Assembly (NCBI GenBank): GCA_902545635.1
Contig: CACCGT010000005.1
Location: 26,918-90,917, forward strand
From: an uncultured Pelagibacteraceae bacterium
Lineage (GTDB): Bacteria; Pseudomonadota; Alphaproteobacteria; Pelagibacterales; Pelagibacteraceae
Length of the DNA stretch: 64,000 nt
Direction: 5' to 3'
How positions within the stretch are numbered: the first letter of the stretch is position 1; each line of letters opens with the position of its first letter. Below are positions 1 to 9,511 of this stretch, piece after piece. Both the position numbers and the translations under genes were made by a program. The notes beneath the pieces are model-generated. The model was given only the letters and a program-made list of their open reading frames with translations, was not told the origin of the DNA and ran no database searches.

Positions 1-42
1 AATAATTACTGATATTATCCGTAATTTTGAAAAGTATAACAC
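1..42 (-). CDS. secD: SecD N-terminus (partial, runs off the window)
   Basis: Fourteen codons run from a GTG at 40-42 to the window edge and translate as MLYFSKLRIISVII. This resembles the short basic-then-hydrophobic start of SecD, the large membrane subunit that assists Sec protein export. The call rests mainly on position: secD directly follows yajC in most proteobacteria, on the same strand and with a short gap, as here. Too little sequence is present to test any SecD motif. The GTG start is the only plausible start in this frame. Confidence 0.55.
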   Translation of the reverse strand, partial: MLYFSKLRIISVII

Positions 43-54
43 TTTTTTGTTATG

Positions 55-339
55 TTATTTTTTTGGTTCGATGGAACTTACTAAACTTTGTATGCCAGTT
101 GCTCTAACAACTTCAACATTTACATTGTCAGAAATTTTTACTTCAACTTTTTCGTTATCTATAATTCTCTCAACTGTGCCAAGTATGCCACCAGATGTGA
201 TAACCTTATCACCTCTTTTAAGAGCTTCTACCATAGCTTTGTGGTCTTTAACTTTTTTTTGTTGAGGTCTAATTAAGAAAAAATAGAAAATTACAAAAAT
301 TAAAATTAAGGGTATAAATTGTCCAATTCCAGCATCCAT
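55..339 (-). CDS. yajC: YajC, Sec translocase auxiliary subunit
   Basis: A 94-residue protein with one membrane helix near residues 9-24 (FIPLILIFVIFYFFLIRPQ) followed by a small soluble domain. The pattern FLIRPQQKKVKDHKAM and the later GDKVITSGGILGTV are the hallmarks of YajC, which associates with SecDF in the inner membrane and assists SecYEG-dependent export. Length is normal for the family. It is followed after 12 bp by the start of secD on the same strand, the usual yajC-secD arrangement. Identification is secure. Confidence 0.95.
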   Translation of the reverse strand: MDAGIGQFIPLILIFVIFYFFLIRPQQKKVKDHKAMVEALKRGDKVITSGGILGTVERIIDNEKVEVKISDNVNVEVVRATGIQSLVSSIEPKK

Positions 340-393
340 AACGTATATAATTTATTAAGGCTATTTATCTTATCTTATATTCAAACTCAACTC

Positions 394-1653
394 TTAATTG
401 ATGGAAATTTTGTCTATATTAGGCATATATGGCTTTAGAACTTCAGGTATTAAAATTGAACCATCTTGAGTTTGATAATTTTCCATTATTGCTAACATTG
501 TACGTCCAACTGCCAACCCACTACCATTTAATGTTCCTAAAAACTCTTTTGAATTTTTTTTATCTTTGTATCTTGCTTTCATCCTTCTTGCTTGGAATGA
601 TCCACAAGATGAACAACTAGAAATTTCTCTATATCTATTTTCAGAAGGGAGCCAAACCTCAATATCATACGTTTTTTCGGCGCTAAAACCCATATCACCA
701 GTACATAAAATAATTTTCCTATATGGAAGTTTTAGCTCATCTAAAATCATGGTAGCTGCATTAGACATACGCTCTAACTCCTCGGCACATTTATCGTTTT
801 CAACTATGCTAACTAATTCAACTTTATAAAACTGATGTTGTCTAATCATACCTTTTGTATCTTTGCCGTAACTGCCTGCTTCTTTTCTAAAACATGGAGT
901 TGAAGCAACAACTCTAATTGGTAGATCATCCTTATTTATAATTTGGTTTTTTACTATATTCGTTAAAATTACTTCTGCAGTCGGAATCAAAAACTTTCTT
1001 CCTTCATCTGCATCTAATTTAATTTCAAATTGATCATTTTCAAATTTTGGTAATTGGCCAGTTCCATACATAGTATCAGCGGTAGCTATTAATGGAGGTG
1101 ATATTTCTGTGTAACCATTTTTTTGTGTATGAGTATCTATCATAAAATTTGATAGAGCTCTTTCAAGTTGAGCTAATTGTTTTTTTACAAATACAAACCT
1201 AGAGCCTGTGGTTTTTGTGGCTAAGTCAAAATCAAGCATATTAAGATTTTCACCTAATACGAAGTGGGTTTTTGGTTTAAAATCAAACTCTTTAATTTCA
1301 CCTTTTTTTTCAATCTCTACATTAGCATTTTCATCCTGACCAATTGGAACATCGCTTAAAGGTAAGTTTGGTATTGATGACAATATGCTATCAATTTGGC
1401 TCTGCAGTTTTGATTGATTTTTGTTAATTTCTTCAATTTTAACAGAAAGTTCTTTTGATTTTTCAAATAATTTTTGGTCTTTAGATTTTGAAATAGTTTT
1501 TTTTTCCATTTCAAGTGTTTCTTTTTCTTTGATAAGCTTTCTATTTTCTTCATCTAAACCTATTATGCTATCAAGATCTGTATCAGTGTTTCTATTTTTA
1601 AGTTTATTCTTAAAATTATCAAAGTCTTTTCTAATATCTTTAATATTGTGCAT
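394..1653 (-). CDS. serS: Seryl-tRNA synthetase
   Basis: A 419-residue class II aminoacyl-tRNA synthetase that charges tRNA-Ser (and tRNA-Sec where present) with serine in the cytoplasm. Residues about 1-110 are a charged, heptad-like segment matching the long tRNA-binding coiled-coil arm of SerRS. The catalytic core follows, with motif 2 ([20 protein letters not shown]) and motif 3 ([19 protein letters not shown]) intact near the C-terminus. Length is normal. The start codon overlaps the end of tatC by 14 bp, so the gene is probably transcribed with the tat genes. Confidence 0.97.
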   Translation of the reverse strand: MHNIKDIRKDFDNFKNKLKNRNTDTDLDSIIGLDEENRKLIKEKETLEMEKKTISKSKDQKLFEKSKELSVKIEEINKNQSKLQSQIDSILSSIPNLPLSDVPIGQDENANVEIEKKGEIKEFDFKPKTHFVLGENLNMLDFDLATKTTGSRFVFVKKQLAQLERALSNFMIDTHTQKNGYTEISPPLIATADTMYGTGQLPKFENDQFEIKLDADEGRKFLIPTAEVILTNIVKNQIINKDDLPIRVVASTPCFRKEAGSYGKDTKGMIRQHQFYKVELVSIVENDKCAEELERMSNAATMILDELKLPYRKIILCTGDMGFSAEKTYDIEVWLPSENRYREISSCSSCGSFQARRMKARYKDKKNSKEFLGTLNGSGLAVGRTMLAIMENYQTQDGSILIPEVLKPYMPNIDKISIN

Positions 1654-2410
1654 TTTTTTCTTCTAATTTTTTTTCAATTATTCCTACTGATATTATTGAT
1701 AATTCATATAAAATTAATAATGGAATTCCCAAACCTATTTGAGTAATTGGATCGGGAGGTGTTAGTACTGCAGCTGCTGCAAATATAATAACAACCACAT
1801 ATTTTCTTCTCTCTTTAAGAAAAGTTGAGTTAACAACACCAATTCTGGCCAATAAACTTAATACTACTGGTAATTGAAAACTTAATCCAAATGCGAAAAT
1901 AAGCTTCATAACTAATGATAAATATTCATTCACTTTAGCTTCTAGTTGTATTGGTAAATTTGTTGCTGCTCCTAAACTCTCAAATGATAAAAAAAACTTT
2001 ATAGCAAGTGGCATTATTAAATAATAAACAAGCATGCCGCCAAGTAAAAATAAAATAGGTGTTACAACTAAGTATGGCATTATTGCTTTCTTTTCATGGT
2101 TATAAAGACCAGGTGCAATAAATTTCCAAATTTGAATTAGAATGAATGGGCTTGTAATAAAAAATGCTGTAAAAAAAGAAACTTTTAAATACGTTAAAAA
2201 AGTTTCTTGAAGTGCAGTAAATATTAATCTCCTATTTGCATCATCATTTTTTACTGCATTTGCATAGGGCTCTACAAGAAAACCATAAATGTATTCGGAA
2301 AAATAATAACAAATTACAAAAAGCACTGCTAGAAAAATCAAAGAATTAATTAATCTTTTTCGCAACTCAGTTAAATGACTTATAAAGCTTCCTTCTTTAT
2401 CTTTACTCAT
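1640..2410 (-). CDS. tatC: Twin-arginine translocase subunit TatC
   Basis: A 256-residue polytopic inner-membrane protein with about six hydrophobic segments. The N-terminal [20 protein letters not shown] is the family signature (HLxELRxRL), and the FxTPPDPxTQ-like element ([20 protein letters not shown]) near the C-terminus is also typical. TatC binds twin-arginine signal peptides and forms the core of the Tat export channel for folded proteins. It overlaps tatB by 8 bp and serS by 14 bp. The order tatA-tatB-tatC is standard. Confidence 0.97.
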   Translation of the reverse strand: MSKDKEGSFISHLTELRKRLINSLIFLAVLFVICYYFSEYIYGFLVEPYANAVKNDDANRRLIFTALQETFLTYLKVSFFTAFFITSPFILIQIWKFIAPGLYNHEKKAIMPYLVVTPILFLLGGMLVYYLIMPLAIKFFLSFESLGAATNLPIQLEAKVNEYLSLVMKLIFAFGLSFQLPVVLSLLARIGVVNSTFLKERRKYVVVIIFAAAAVLTPPDPITQIGLGIPLLILYELSIISVGIIEKKLEEKNAQY

Positions 2411-2636
2411 CTGTTTTCTTTTTTTGATTTTCTGATTTAGGTTTTTCTTCTATATCAGCACTTAAAGTTTCATTTGTTAAATCACTTACTTGTCCTTGCA
2501 CATCTCTAACATATCTTTTTGCTGAACCTATCCATGAACCAATTTTTTTTAACATAAAAGGGAAATCTTTTGGGCCTACAACAATTATTGCAATTGAAAC
2601 AATTATTAAGATTTCTAACCAGCCAATTGATGGCAT
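2403..2636 (-). CDS. tatB: Sec-independent translocase subunit TatB
   Basis: A 77-residue protein with an N-terminal membrane helix (LEILIIVSIAIIVVGPKDFP) followed by an amphipathic helix and a charged tail. The VVGPKDFP element matches the TatB version (VVGPKELP) better than the TatA version (FGxGKL). TatB with TatC forms the receptor for twin-arginine signal peptides. The protein is shorter than E. coli TatB but normal for reduced alphaproteobacterial genomes. It sits between tatA, 3 bp away, and tatC, which it overlaps by 8 bp. Confidence 0.93.
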   Translation of the reverse strand: MPSIGWLEILIIVSIAIIVVGPKDFPFMLKKIGSWIGSAKRYVRDVQGQVSDLTNETLSADIEEKPKSENQKKKTDE

Positions 2637-2639
2637 TTT

Positions 2640-2837
2640 TTACTCTTTGTTATTTGAGTCTTGATTGTCTGAAATATTTTTATTTTGGCTATCATCATTA
2701 ACATCTGTAGCCATTCCCTTTTTAAAACTTTTGATACCCTTTGCTACATCACCCATCAGGCTGGATATTTTACCTCTACCAAAAAGTAGAACAACTAAGA
2801 TCACTACAATTGCAATTTGCCAAAAACCTATACTCAT
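2640..2837 (-). CDS. tatA: Sec-independent translocase subunit TatA
   Basis: A 65-residue protein with a short membrane helix ([20 protein letters not shown]), the FGRGK hinge typical of TatA, an amphipathic helix ([17 protein letters not shown]) and a polar tail. TatA oligomers form the pore-like assembly of the twin-arginine translocase. It is the first gene of tatABC. A 43-bp gap separates it from scpB upstream, so it could have its own promoter or be read from scpAB. Confidence 0.94.
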   Translation of the reverse strand: MSIGFWQIAIVVILVVLLFGRGKISSLMGDVAKGIKSFKKGMATDVNDDSQNKNISDNQDSNNKE

Positions 2838-2880
2838 GAATTGCTTATAACCTTATTATTGATTATTTAAAAGTGAATTT

Positions 2881-3570
2881 TTAGGTTTCGTCTGTTTTAA
2901 GTGTACTGCTTAACATTTCATCAATATCAGAATATATATTTTCCTTTTTATCTACTTGTTTTTCTTTGAAAAATTTGCCTGTTCCAAAAATTGATGCATC
3001 AACGCTTGAAGTATCAATTAAACCTGCTGAACCTAATTCATTGACAGTTGGTAGATCTGATAATTTTTGAAGATTAAAATGGCTTAAAAATTCTTCTGTT
3101 GTCCCATATTGTATTGGCTTACCTGGAACATTTTTTCTACCTTCGTGTTTAACCCAATTTAGTTCCATTAAAATTTCTAAAGTATTTGTTCCAAATGCAA
3201 CACCTCTAATTTCTTCAATTTCAGATCTTGTAACAGGTTGGTGATAAACAATAATTGCAAGTGTTTCTATCGCTGCTCTAGATAATTTTTTTTCAACTGT
3301 CTTTTGTTCTGACATTAAAGATGATAAATTTACTGCTGTCCTAAAAGACCATTTGTTTGAAATACAAATTAGATTAATACCTCTTATGGAGTAAAAATCC
3401 TTTAGATTTTCTAATGATTGTTTAATGTCGGTTGGTTTTGATAATTTAGACTCTATCGTTTCTACTGATAGAGGTTCTGCAGCAGCAAATATAATAGCCT
3501 CAATTTCTCTTTCTACTTCAGTAAGTTTAGTTGGAAATTTTACAATATTATTTTTTTTTAATTTATTCAT
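2881..3570 (-). CDS. scpB: Segregation and condensation protein B
   Basis: A 229-residue protein with two predicted winged-helix units. The segment EREIEAIIFAAAEPLSVETI and the later AAIETLAIIVYHQPVTRSEI with EEIRGV match ScpB. ScpB dimers bind ScpA and Smc to form the chromosome-organising condensin. The C-terminal ~40 residues are charged and low in conservation. Its start codon overlaps the scpA stop by one base, the usual coupled scpA-scpB pair. Confidence 0.95.
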   Translation of the reverse strand: MNKLKKNNIVKFPTKLTEVEREIEAIIFAAAEPLSVETIESKLSKPTDIKQSLENLKDFYSIRGINLICISNKWSFRTAVNLSSLMSEQKTVEKKLSRAAIETLAIIVYHQPVTRSEIEEIRGVAFGTNTLEILMELNWVKHEGRKNVPGKPIQYGTTEEFLSHFNLQKLSDLPTVNELGSAGLIDTSSVDASIFGTGKFFKEKQVDKKENIYSDIDEMLSSTLKTDET

Positions 3571-4307
3571 TAATTTTCCTTAATAAAAATATCATCGAAT
3601 AACTCTTTTTGTTTCAATGATACATTGCCTTCTTTAACTAATTCTAATGATCCAGCAAATATACCAGCTTTACCTGTTTTTTTTAAATTAGTAGAATTTT
3701 TAAAACCTGATGGAACTAACTCTGAAATATTTTTCCACTCATTAAGATTTCCAAAAAACTCCTTAATTCTTTTAATGGCATCTTCAGTTGTAAAAACAGG
3801 TAGTTTGGGAATATTCATAGTATGAAAATCTTTTGTCATCACAATTCCTGAATATGCCTTCAATAACTCAAACAAAGTTAAAGAAACTTTTTTGTCATAA
3901 ATAGACTTAACACCACTTTTAGAGCCACGCATAAAAATATCTCTTCCCAATCTTTTTCTGTTTAACATTTGTGAGGACAATAGCCTTATCAACTCTAATT
4001 TTTTTAATTGCAATTTAAGTTTTTCAGCTACCTCAAGTGCTTTAAATTCATCTTCATCTGTTTCAGGAAGTAATAATTTAGACTTTAAATAAGTAAGCCA
4101 TGTAGCCATCAGTAAATATTCGGAAGCAATTTCCAGATTTAGGTTTTCCTTTTCAGTGAGATATTGGTGAAATTGATCAGCTAATTTTGTAATTGATATT
4201 TGCTCTAAATCAACTTTTTGAGATTTTGCAAGATCAAGTAATATTTCTAATGATCCATTAAAATTATTTAAATTTACATTAAAGTCTAAAGAATCATCTG
4301 ATTGCAT
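3570..4307 (-). CDS. scpA: Segregation and condensation protein A
   Basis: A 245-residue kleisin. The N-terminal segment with FNGSLEILLDLAKSQKVDLE matches the ScpA signature (FxGPLxxLLxLIxxxKxDI), and SEYLLMATWLTYLKSKLLLP follows as expected. ScpA bridges the heads of the Smc ATPase with ScpB in chromosome segregation. The C-terminal winged helix is the most divergent part. It lies 8 bp downstream of nagZ on the same strand and is translationally coupled to scpB; nagZ-scpA-scpB is a common alphaproteobacterial order. Confidence 0.94.
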   Translation of the reverse strand: MQSDDSLDFNVNLNNFNGSLEILLDLAKSQKVDLEQISITKLADQFHQYLTEKENLNLEIASEYLLMATWLTYLKSKLLLPETDEDEFKALEVAEKLKLQLKKLELIRLLSSQMLNRKRLGRDIFMRGSKSGVKSIYDKKVSLTLFELLKAYSGIVMTKDFHTMNIPKLPVFTTEDAIKRIKEFFGNLNEWKNISELVPSGFKNSTNLKKTGKAGIFAGSLELVKEGNVSLKQKELFDDIFIKEN

Positions 4308-4315
4308 AAATTACT

Positions 4316-5269
4316 CTAACCTATAATCTTTGTTAATTGTGATGTTTTTTTAATAATAAATTGGTTTATTTTAGGAGAATTTTGAGCAACAATTTTCATT
4401 TCACTCAAATTTCCATTGCAATGTAATACTAAGTTGCAACCTGCTAAAAAAGATTTTTTCACACTTATATCAAGTTTATCCTTAATTGCTTTCATTGAAA
4501 TATCATCGCTCATAATCAAACCTTTAAATTTTATTTTATTTCTTATTAGCTTATTTATTTTTTTTGAATGCGTTGCATTATTTTCTGAGTCTATTTTTTC
4601 AAATAACAAGTGACCCGTCATTGCCAATAAAGAGCTTTTATTTTTAAAGGGATAAAAGTCGTTTTTGATCAAATATTGCTCATTTCTAGTTATTCTTGGC
4701 AGATTTTTATGACTATCTGCTTTGGCTAAACCATGTCCAGGAATATGTTTAATAACTGTAGCAACTCTATTTGAATGAAAAAGTTTAATACATCTATCAC
4801 CTATTTTTGAGACAATTTTTTTATCTGTTGAAAATGATCTATCATCAACAATTTTATGAAATTTTTTTCTTTTTATATCTAAAACAGGTACTGTATTGAT
4901 ATTAATACCTAGTAATCTTAAAAGGTAAGCAATTTGTTTAACATAAACACCGTAATAAATATCAAATTTATTAATATTTTTTTTATACAAGCTGCCAAAA
5001 TATTCTGCTGTAAAAATTGAGTTATCAATAAATTTTCTTAATCTACTTACTCTTCCACCTTCTTCATCAACCAATATTGGATAATTTTTATTGTTAAAAA
5101 TTTTTTTAATCGAATTAGTTAATTTTATAGTTTGTTTAATACTTCCAATATTTCTTTTAAAAAGAATTATTCCCCATGGCTTATATTTTTTTAAAAATTC
5201 AATTTCTGTTTTTGATAAAACTTTACCTTTTACACCACATATAAATGATCTATGGTTTTTAATTATCAT
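4316..5269 (-). CDS. nagZ: Beta-N-acetylglucosaminidase, GH3 family
   Basis: A cytoplasmic glycoside hydrolase family 3 enzyme that removes N-acetylglucosamine from peptidoglycan turnover fragments. I place the start at the ATG at 5269 (MIIKNHRSFICG), giving 317 residues. The frame stays open to 5353, but that extension lies inside the upstream small gene and lacks family similarity. NagZ landmarks are the VDEEGGRVSRL substrate loop, KHIPGHGLAKADSHKNLP near residues 174-191 with the catalytic histidine loop, and MSDDISM near 253-259 with the nucleophile aspartate. It overlaps the upstream membrane-protein gene by 11 bp. Confidence 0.93.
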   Translation of the reverse strand: MIIKNHRSFICGVKGKVLSKTEIEFLKKYKPWGIILFKRNIGSIKQTIKLTNSIKKIFNNKNYPILVDEEGGRVSRLRKFIDNSIFTAEYFGSLYKKNINKFDIYYGVYVKQIAYLLRLLGININTVPVLDIKRKKFHKIVDDRSFSTDKKIVSKIGDRCIKLFHSNRVATVIKHIPGHGLAKADSHKNLPRITRNEQYLIKNDFYPFKNKSSLLAMTGHLLFEKIDSENNATHSKKINKLIRNKIKFKGLIMSDDISMKAIKDKLDISVKKSFLAGCNLVLHCNGNLSEMKIVAQNSPKINQFIIKKTSQLTKIIG

Positions 5270-5522
5270 TATAAAGAAGTTTCCAAAATGAATATTTATT
5301 TGTTTTTTTGTCCTTTTTAAATTCAACGTATTCAATGATGTTCTCAGTATCACTCTCTAAAAATATCAGATCCTTTTCAATAAGATTTATTTTGTCATCA
5401 ATCAATGAGATAGACCTGTAAGATTTTTTAATATTTTCATCTGAAAAATAATATCTAGCCGTAAAAAAAAAGAAGAAAAAAATAATTATTAAATAAAAAA
5501 GATATTTTAATTCTTTTATCAT
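5259..5522 (-). CDS. Small single-pass membrane protein, unknown function
   Basis: An 87-residue protein that I do not recognise. It has a basic N-terminus, one strongly hydrophobic helix at residues 8-20 (including six consecutive phenylalanines) and a polar region with a short heptad-like segment (SLIDDKINLIEKDLIFLES). It lies between argS and nagZ, overlapping argS by one base. Many alphaproteobacteria encode a membrane-anchored SPOR-domain protein at exactly this position, so it may be a much reduced relative; no SPOR domain is visible. It could also resemble FtsB-like divisome proteins in layout only. Confidence 0.7.
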   Translation of the reverse strand: MIKELKYLFYLIIIFFFFFFTARYYFSDENIKKSYRSISLIDDKINLIEKDLIFLESDTENIIEYVEFKKDKKTNKYSFWKLLYNDN

Positions 5523-7252
5523 TACATTTTTTCAGGTGTATCAACGCCTAAAATATCCATTCCTGATTTAATAGTGTTGGCTATAGACTTTAAGAAGACT
5601 AACTTTTCTTCTTTTATCGAGTTATCCTCTTCAATAAATCTCTTTGAAATGTCATCTTTACCCATATTCCAATACGAATGAAACTCTGAAGCTAATTCAT
5701 ATAAGTAAACAGATATTCTATGTGGTTCTAATTTTTCTGTAGATACTTCAACACATTTTGGCCATTCACTTATCTTCTTGAATAATTTGATTTCTTGGTC
5801 GCCAAATTTATATTCAGAATTAGTTATTTTAATATCGTTTTTAATTTCATGTTGAGTATTTCTGAATACAGATGAAATTCTAGCATATGCATATTGAACA
5901 TAATAAATAGGATTTTCTTTTGATTTTTCTTTTACTTTATCAAAATCAAAATCAATTTCAGCATCACTACTTCTGCTTAACATTATAAATCTTGTAGCAT
6001 CTTTACCAACTTCATTAATTAAATCTTCAATTGTTATATAGTCACCTTTTCTCTTAGACATTTTAAAAGGTTTTTTATCTTTTATTAATTTAACTAACTG
6101 ACTTACTTTACAAATTAACTTATTTTTTTTTCCTGAAAGAGCTTCGACAACAGAAGTAATTCTTTTTATATAACCAGCGTGATCTGCTCCTAATATATTA
6201 ACAAGAACATCAAAATTTCTTTTCAGTTTAGTATTATGATATGCAACATCACTTGCAAAATATGTCCAAGACTTATCTTCTTTTTGTAAGGCCCTGTCTT
6301 TATCATCTCCAAATTCAGTAGATTTAAACAGTAATTGCTCTCTTTCTACCCAATTTTCGTTATTTTCACCTTCAGGTGCTTTAATTTTTCCCTCATAAAT
6401 AAATTTCTTTTCTTTTAAATTTTTTATTACTTCGTCAACTTCTTTATTTTTTATAACCTCAGTTTCGCTAGCAAAATTATCATGTTTTATTCCAAGATTT
6501 TCTAAATTTGTTTTTATTAATTTTAAAGACTCTTCAATCGAAAGTTTCTTTAATTTTTCAGATATTTTGTCATAGTCATTAAAATCTATATCTTTATTTT
6601 TTGAAATTATTTTTTTTGCTATGTCGATAAGATATGCACCTGGATATAAATCTTTGTCTTCTATTGGAAATGTTTCGTTATTAGTAATCTCCTTTATTCT
6701 AAAATAAACTGATTTAGTAAAATGAGAAATTTGATTTCCATAGTCATTTACATAGTATTCTTTGGTAACATTATGACCATTAAATGATAATAGATTTGAA
6801 ATAACGTCACCAAGTATTGCGCCTCTTGAATGTCCAACATGAAGTGGTCCTGTTGGGTTTGCTGAAACAAACTCAACTAAATAACTATTTTTTTTACCAC
6901 TCAGATTAGTTCCATAAGAAGGTTTATTAAGCACATCTAATATAAAAGCACTCCAGAATTCTTTCTTAAATTTTAAATTAATAAAACCTGGTTTTTCAAT
7001 ACTAATATGATCTATGTTTTTGTCATTTTTTTTTAATAATCCTGAAATAATTTCTGCAAGTTCAATTGGAGGTTTTTTATTAATTTTTGATAAAACCATC
7101 GCAACATTAGTAGATACGTCACCATTAAATTTAGCAGGAGGAATATCCACATTTATACCAGATAAATTTTCTGGCAATTCCAACAAATTGTATTGATTTG
7201 CTTTCTTAATAGTATTTTCAATTTTTATTAAATAATCTTCAAAAATATTCAT
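5522..7252 (-). CDS. argS: Arginyl-tRNA synthetase
   Basis: A 576-residue class I synthetase that charges tRNA-Arg. The HIGH-type motif appears as HVGHSRGAILGDV, preceded by the family signature VSANPTGPLHVGH. The KMSKS-type loop is PFKMSKRKGDYITIEDLI. The N-terminal Add1 domain and C-terminal DALR anticodon-binding domain (YVQYAYARISSVFR onward) are in place. Length is normal. It overlaps dgt upstream by 4 bp (ATGA) and the small membrane gene downstream by 1 bp, indicating one transcript. Confidence 0.98.
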   Translation of the reverse strand: MNIFEDYLIKIENTIKKANQYNLLELPENLSGINVDIPPAKFNGDVSTNVAMVLSKINKKPPIELAEIISGLLKKNDKNIDHISIEKPGFINLKFKKEFWSAFILDVLNKPSYGTNLSGKKNSYLVEFVSANPTGPLHVGHSRGAILGDVISNLLSFNGHNVTKEYYVNDYGNQISHFTKSVYFRIKEITNNETFPIEDKDLYPGAYLIDIAKKIISKNKDIDFNDYDKISEKLKKLSIEESLKLIKTNLENLGIKHDNFASETEVIKNKEVDEVIKNLKEKKFIYEGKIKAPEGENNENWVEREQLLFKSTEFGDDKDRALQKEDKSWTYFASDVAYHNTKLKRNFDVLVNILGADHAGYIKRITSVVEALSGKKNKLICKVSQLVKLIKDKKPFKMSKRKGDYITIEDLINEVGKDATRFIMLSRSSDAEIDFDFDKVKEKSKENPIYYVQYAYARISSVFRNTQHEIKNDIKITNSEYKFGDQEIKLFKKISEWPKCVEVSTEKLEPHRISVYLYELASEFHSYWNMGKDDISKRFIEEDNSIKEEKLVFLKSIANTIKSGMDILGVDTPEKM

Positions 7253-8367
7253 TTTGACATTTTGTATAATTGTATTGCATATCTATCAGTCATCCCTGAA
7301 ATATAGTCTGAAATAGATCTATATTTATCATTATTTATATATTTATTTTTTATAAATTTTTTTGGATTTCTTTCTATCAATTTAAATAAATGTTTAACTA
7401 TTTTTTTACCATTATTATTTTTAATTTGCACATTTTTATTATTATACATATTAATTCTTAAAAAATTTTTAATTTCTTTTTCAATAGATGCAAATTTAGC
7501 TGAAAAATTGACAATTTTTTTCTTATTTAAATAGACATGATTAATATTATTAATTTTGTATTTTTTTATATTTTTTAAAGTATTTTTAATAACATCTTGA
7601 ACCATCAAATTAATTGAGTCTCTTATTATTTGGTAAACAATAATATCTCTGTTAGAGTTTTTAACTTTTGTTTTATAAGATTTATAAAGTTCTTTAAAAA
7701 AATTAATTTCACACAATTGATTTAATGAAAATAGTTTTGCTTTAATTCCATCTTGAATATCGTGATTATTATAGGCTATGTCATCAGATATAGCTGCAAT
7801 TTGAGCTTCTAAAGATGAATTTTTTTTAAAATCTATTTTATTTTTAAAATTTTTGACTCCAATTATTGTATCTAAGTGATCAGTATTATTTATAGGTCCA
7901 TTATGTTTTAAAAGACCATCTAAAGTTTCTATAGTTAAATTTAGACCCTTGAATTTTAAGTATTTATTTTCAATAAACATTACTATTCTTAAGGTTTGAA
8001 GGTTATGATCAAAACCGCCATGATTAATCATTGACTCGTTTAAAGCGTCTTCACCTGCGTGTCCAAAAGGAGTATGCCCCATATCATGAGCTAAACTAAG
8101 CGTTTCAACTAAATCATCATTTAAATTGAGATATCTTGATATTGATCGAGCAATTTGAGCAACCTCCATTGAGTGAGTTATTCTTGTTCTATAGTGATCT
8201 CCATTTGTGTTCACAAATACCTGAGTCTTGTGTTTTAACCTTCTAAATGAAGCTGAGTGAATAATTCTATCTCTATCTCTTTGAAATGGAGTTCTAAACC
8301 TATTATTTTGCTCTTTTATCAAGCGTCCACGGGATCTAAAAGAACCTAATTTTGAGTAATTATTCAT
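7249..8367 (-). CDS. dgt: dGTP triphosphohydrolase-like HD protein
   Basis: A 372-residue HD-superfamily phosphohydrolase of the dGTPase type, expected to convert deoxynucleoside triphosphates to the nucleoside and tripolyphosphate. The N-terminal RDRDRIIHSASFRRLKHKTQ and RTRITHSMEVAQIARSI are signatures of the Dgt-like family. The metal-binding pair is in SLAHDMGHTPFGHAGED. The C-terminal third is unusually rich in lysine and asparagine and weakly conserved. It heads the dgt-argS-nagZ-scpAB run and diverges from erpA across a 50-bp spacer. Whether it prefers dGTP is not visible. Confidence 0.93.
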   Translation of the reverse strand: MNNYSKLGSFRSRGRLIKEQNNRFRTPFQRDRDRIIHSASFRRLKHKTQVFVNTNGDHYRTRITHSMEVAQIARSISRYLNLNDDLVETLSLAHDMGHTPFGHAGEDALNESMINHGGFDHNLQTLRIVMFIENKYLKFKGLNLTIETLDGLLKHNGPINNTDHLDTIIGVKNFKNKIDFKKNSSLEAQIAAISDDIAYNNHDIQDGIKAKLFSLNQLCEINFFKELYKSYKTKVKNSNRDIIVYQIIRDSINLMVQDVIKNTLKNIKKYKINNINHVYLNKKKIVNFSAKFASIEKEIKNFLRINMYNNKNVQIKNNNGKKIVKHLFKLIERNPKKFIKNKYINNDKYRSISDYISGMTDRYAIQLYKMSK

Positions 8368-8417
8368 TCTTTAAAATTGGCAAATATTTATTATATTAGT
8401 ATTAACAGTGATAAATA

Positions 8418-8735
8418 ATGATTAAAGAAATTAAATTTACAGATAATGCGTTAAAACAAATAAATAACCTATTATCATCCAAGGATGAAGGTTCTTTTTT
8501 TAGAATCGCTATCAAAGGCGGTGGATGCTCAGGGTTTCAGTACGATTTCTCATTTGATAAAACACCTCAAGATGACGACTTAAGACAGGATAATATTTTA
8601 ATAGATAAAACCTCAGCTGATCTCTTAAAAGGATCAGAAATAGATTTTGTAAAAGAATTAATTGGAGACCAATTTAAAATTAATAACCCACAAAGCAAAT
8701 CATCTTGCGGTTGTGGTGTTTCATTTTCTCTTTAA
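8418..8735 (+). CDS. erpA: A-type iron-sulfur carrier (ErpA/IscA family)
   Basis: A 105-residue HesB/IscA family protein that holds and delivers Fe-S clusters to target proteins. The three cluster-binding cysteines are present in the usual places: one in GGGCSGFQYDF near residue 37 and the CGCG pair in SSCGCGVSFSL at the C-terminus. Length is typical. Placement beside dgt is the common alphaproteobacterial arrangement and favours ErpA over IscA, although the two cannot be separated with certainty by sequence alone. Its stop overlaps the start of xth in a TAATG arrangement. Confidence 0.92.
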   Translation: MIKEIKFTDNALKQINNLLSSKDEGSFFRIAIKGGGCSGFQYDFSFDKTPQDDDLRQDNILIDKTSADLLKGSEIDFVKELIGDQFKINNPQSKSSCGCGVSFSL

Positions 8736-9511
8736 TGATTATTAGCTCTTGGAATGTAAATTCTATTAGGGCAAGAATATTGAACGTTCAAGAATATTTA
8801 AAAAAATTTAATCCTGATGTGGTATTAGTCCAAGAAATTAAAACTCAAGATGAAACTTATCCTTACGATGATGTTAAAAAAATCAAGTATGAAAGTTATG
8901 TATTTGGACAAAAAAGTTACAACGGTGTTGCAATACTCTCAAAAAAAAAATTAGATAATATTCAAAAAGATATTTTTAAAGATAAAAATAAACAATCAAG
9001 AATAATTACTGCAGATGTAAAATATAAATCAAAAGTAATTAAACTAATAAATATCTATACTCCTAATGGCAATCCAGTAGACACTGAAAAATATGACTAT
9101 AAATTATATTGGTTAGATAGTTTAATAAAAAAATTAAAATCTCTTTTAAAAATAAATGAAAATATAATTATTGCGGGTGATTTTAATATTATTCCCTCTG
9201 CTGAAGATGTTCATGATCCTAAAGGATATGAAAACGATGCATTGTATAGAATAGAAATTAGAAAGAAATTAAGAGAAATGTATAATTTAGGGTTTCATGA
9301 TGCATTTCGATATATCTATCCTGATAAAGAGGAGTATACGTTTTGGGATTATACAAGTGGTGCTTGGCAAAAAAATAATGGTATGAGGATTGATCACTTC
9401 CTATTAACCAATTCATTATTAAAAAATATTAAGGATGTTAAAATTAACAAATATCCAAGAGGCAGAGAGAAACCTTCAGATCACACCCCTATTGAATTAG
9501 AATTAACTTAA
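8735..9511 (+). CDS. xthA: Exodeoxyribonuclease III
   Basis: A 258-residue endonuclease/exonuclease/phosphatase-family enzyme acting at abasic sites in base excision repair. I place the start at the ATG at 8735 (MIISSWNVNSIRARI), which overlaps the erpA stop; the frame extends upstream to 8705, but those residues lie inside erpA. Active-site elements are intact: NVNSIRAR, VLVQEIKTQ (metal-binding Glu), AGDFNIIPSAEDV, and the C-terminal SDHTPIELEL with the catalytic Asp-His. It overlaps the convergent Ldh2-type gene by 9 bp. Confidence 0.96.
   Translation: MIISSWNVNSIRARILNVQEYLKKFNPDVVLVQEIKTQDETYPYDDVKKIKYESYVFGQKSYNGVAILSKKKLDNIQKDIFKDKNKQSRIITADVKYKSKVIKLINIYTPNGNPVDTEKYDYKLYWLDSLIKKLKSLLKINENIIIAGDFNIIPSAEDVHDPKGYENDALYRIEIRKKLREMYNLGFHDAFRYIYPDKEEYTFWDYTSGAWQKNNGMRIDHFLLTNSLLKNIKDVKINKYPRGREKPSDHTPIELELT

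Noticed and set aside
5269-5353. Longer start for nagZ
   Set aside because: The extra residues lie within the upstream membrane-protein gene and do not look like GH3 sequence; MIIKNHRSFICG fits the family start.
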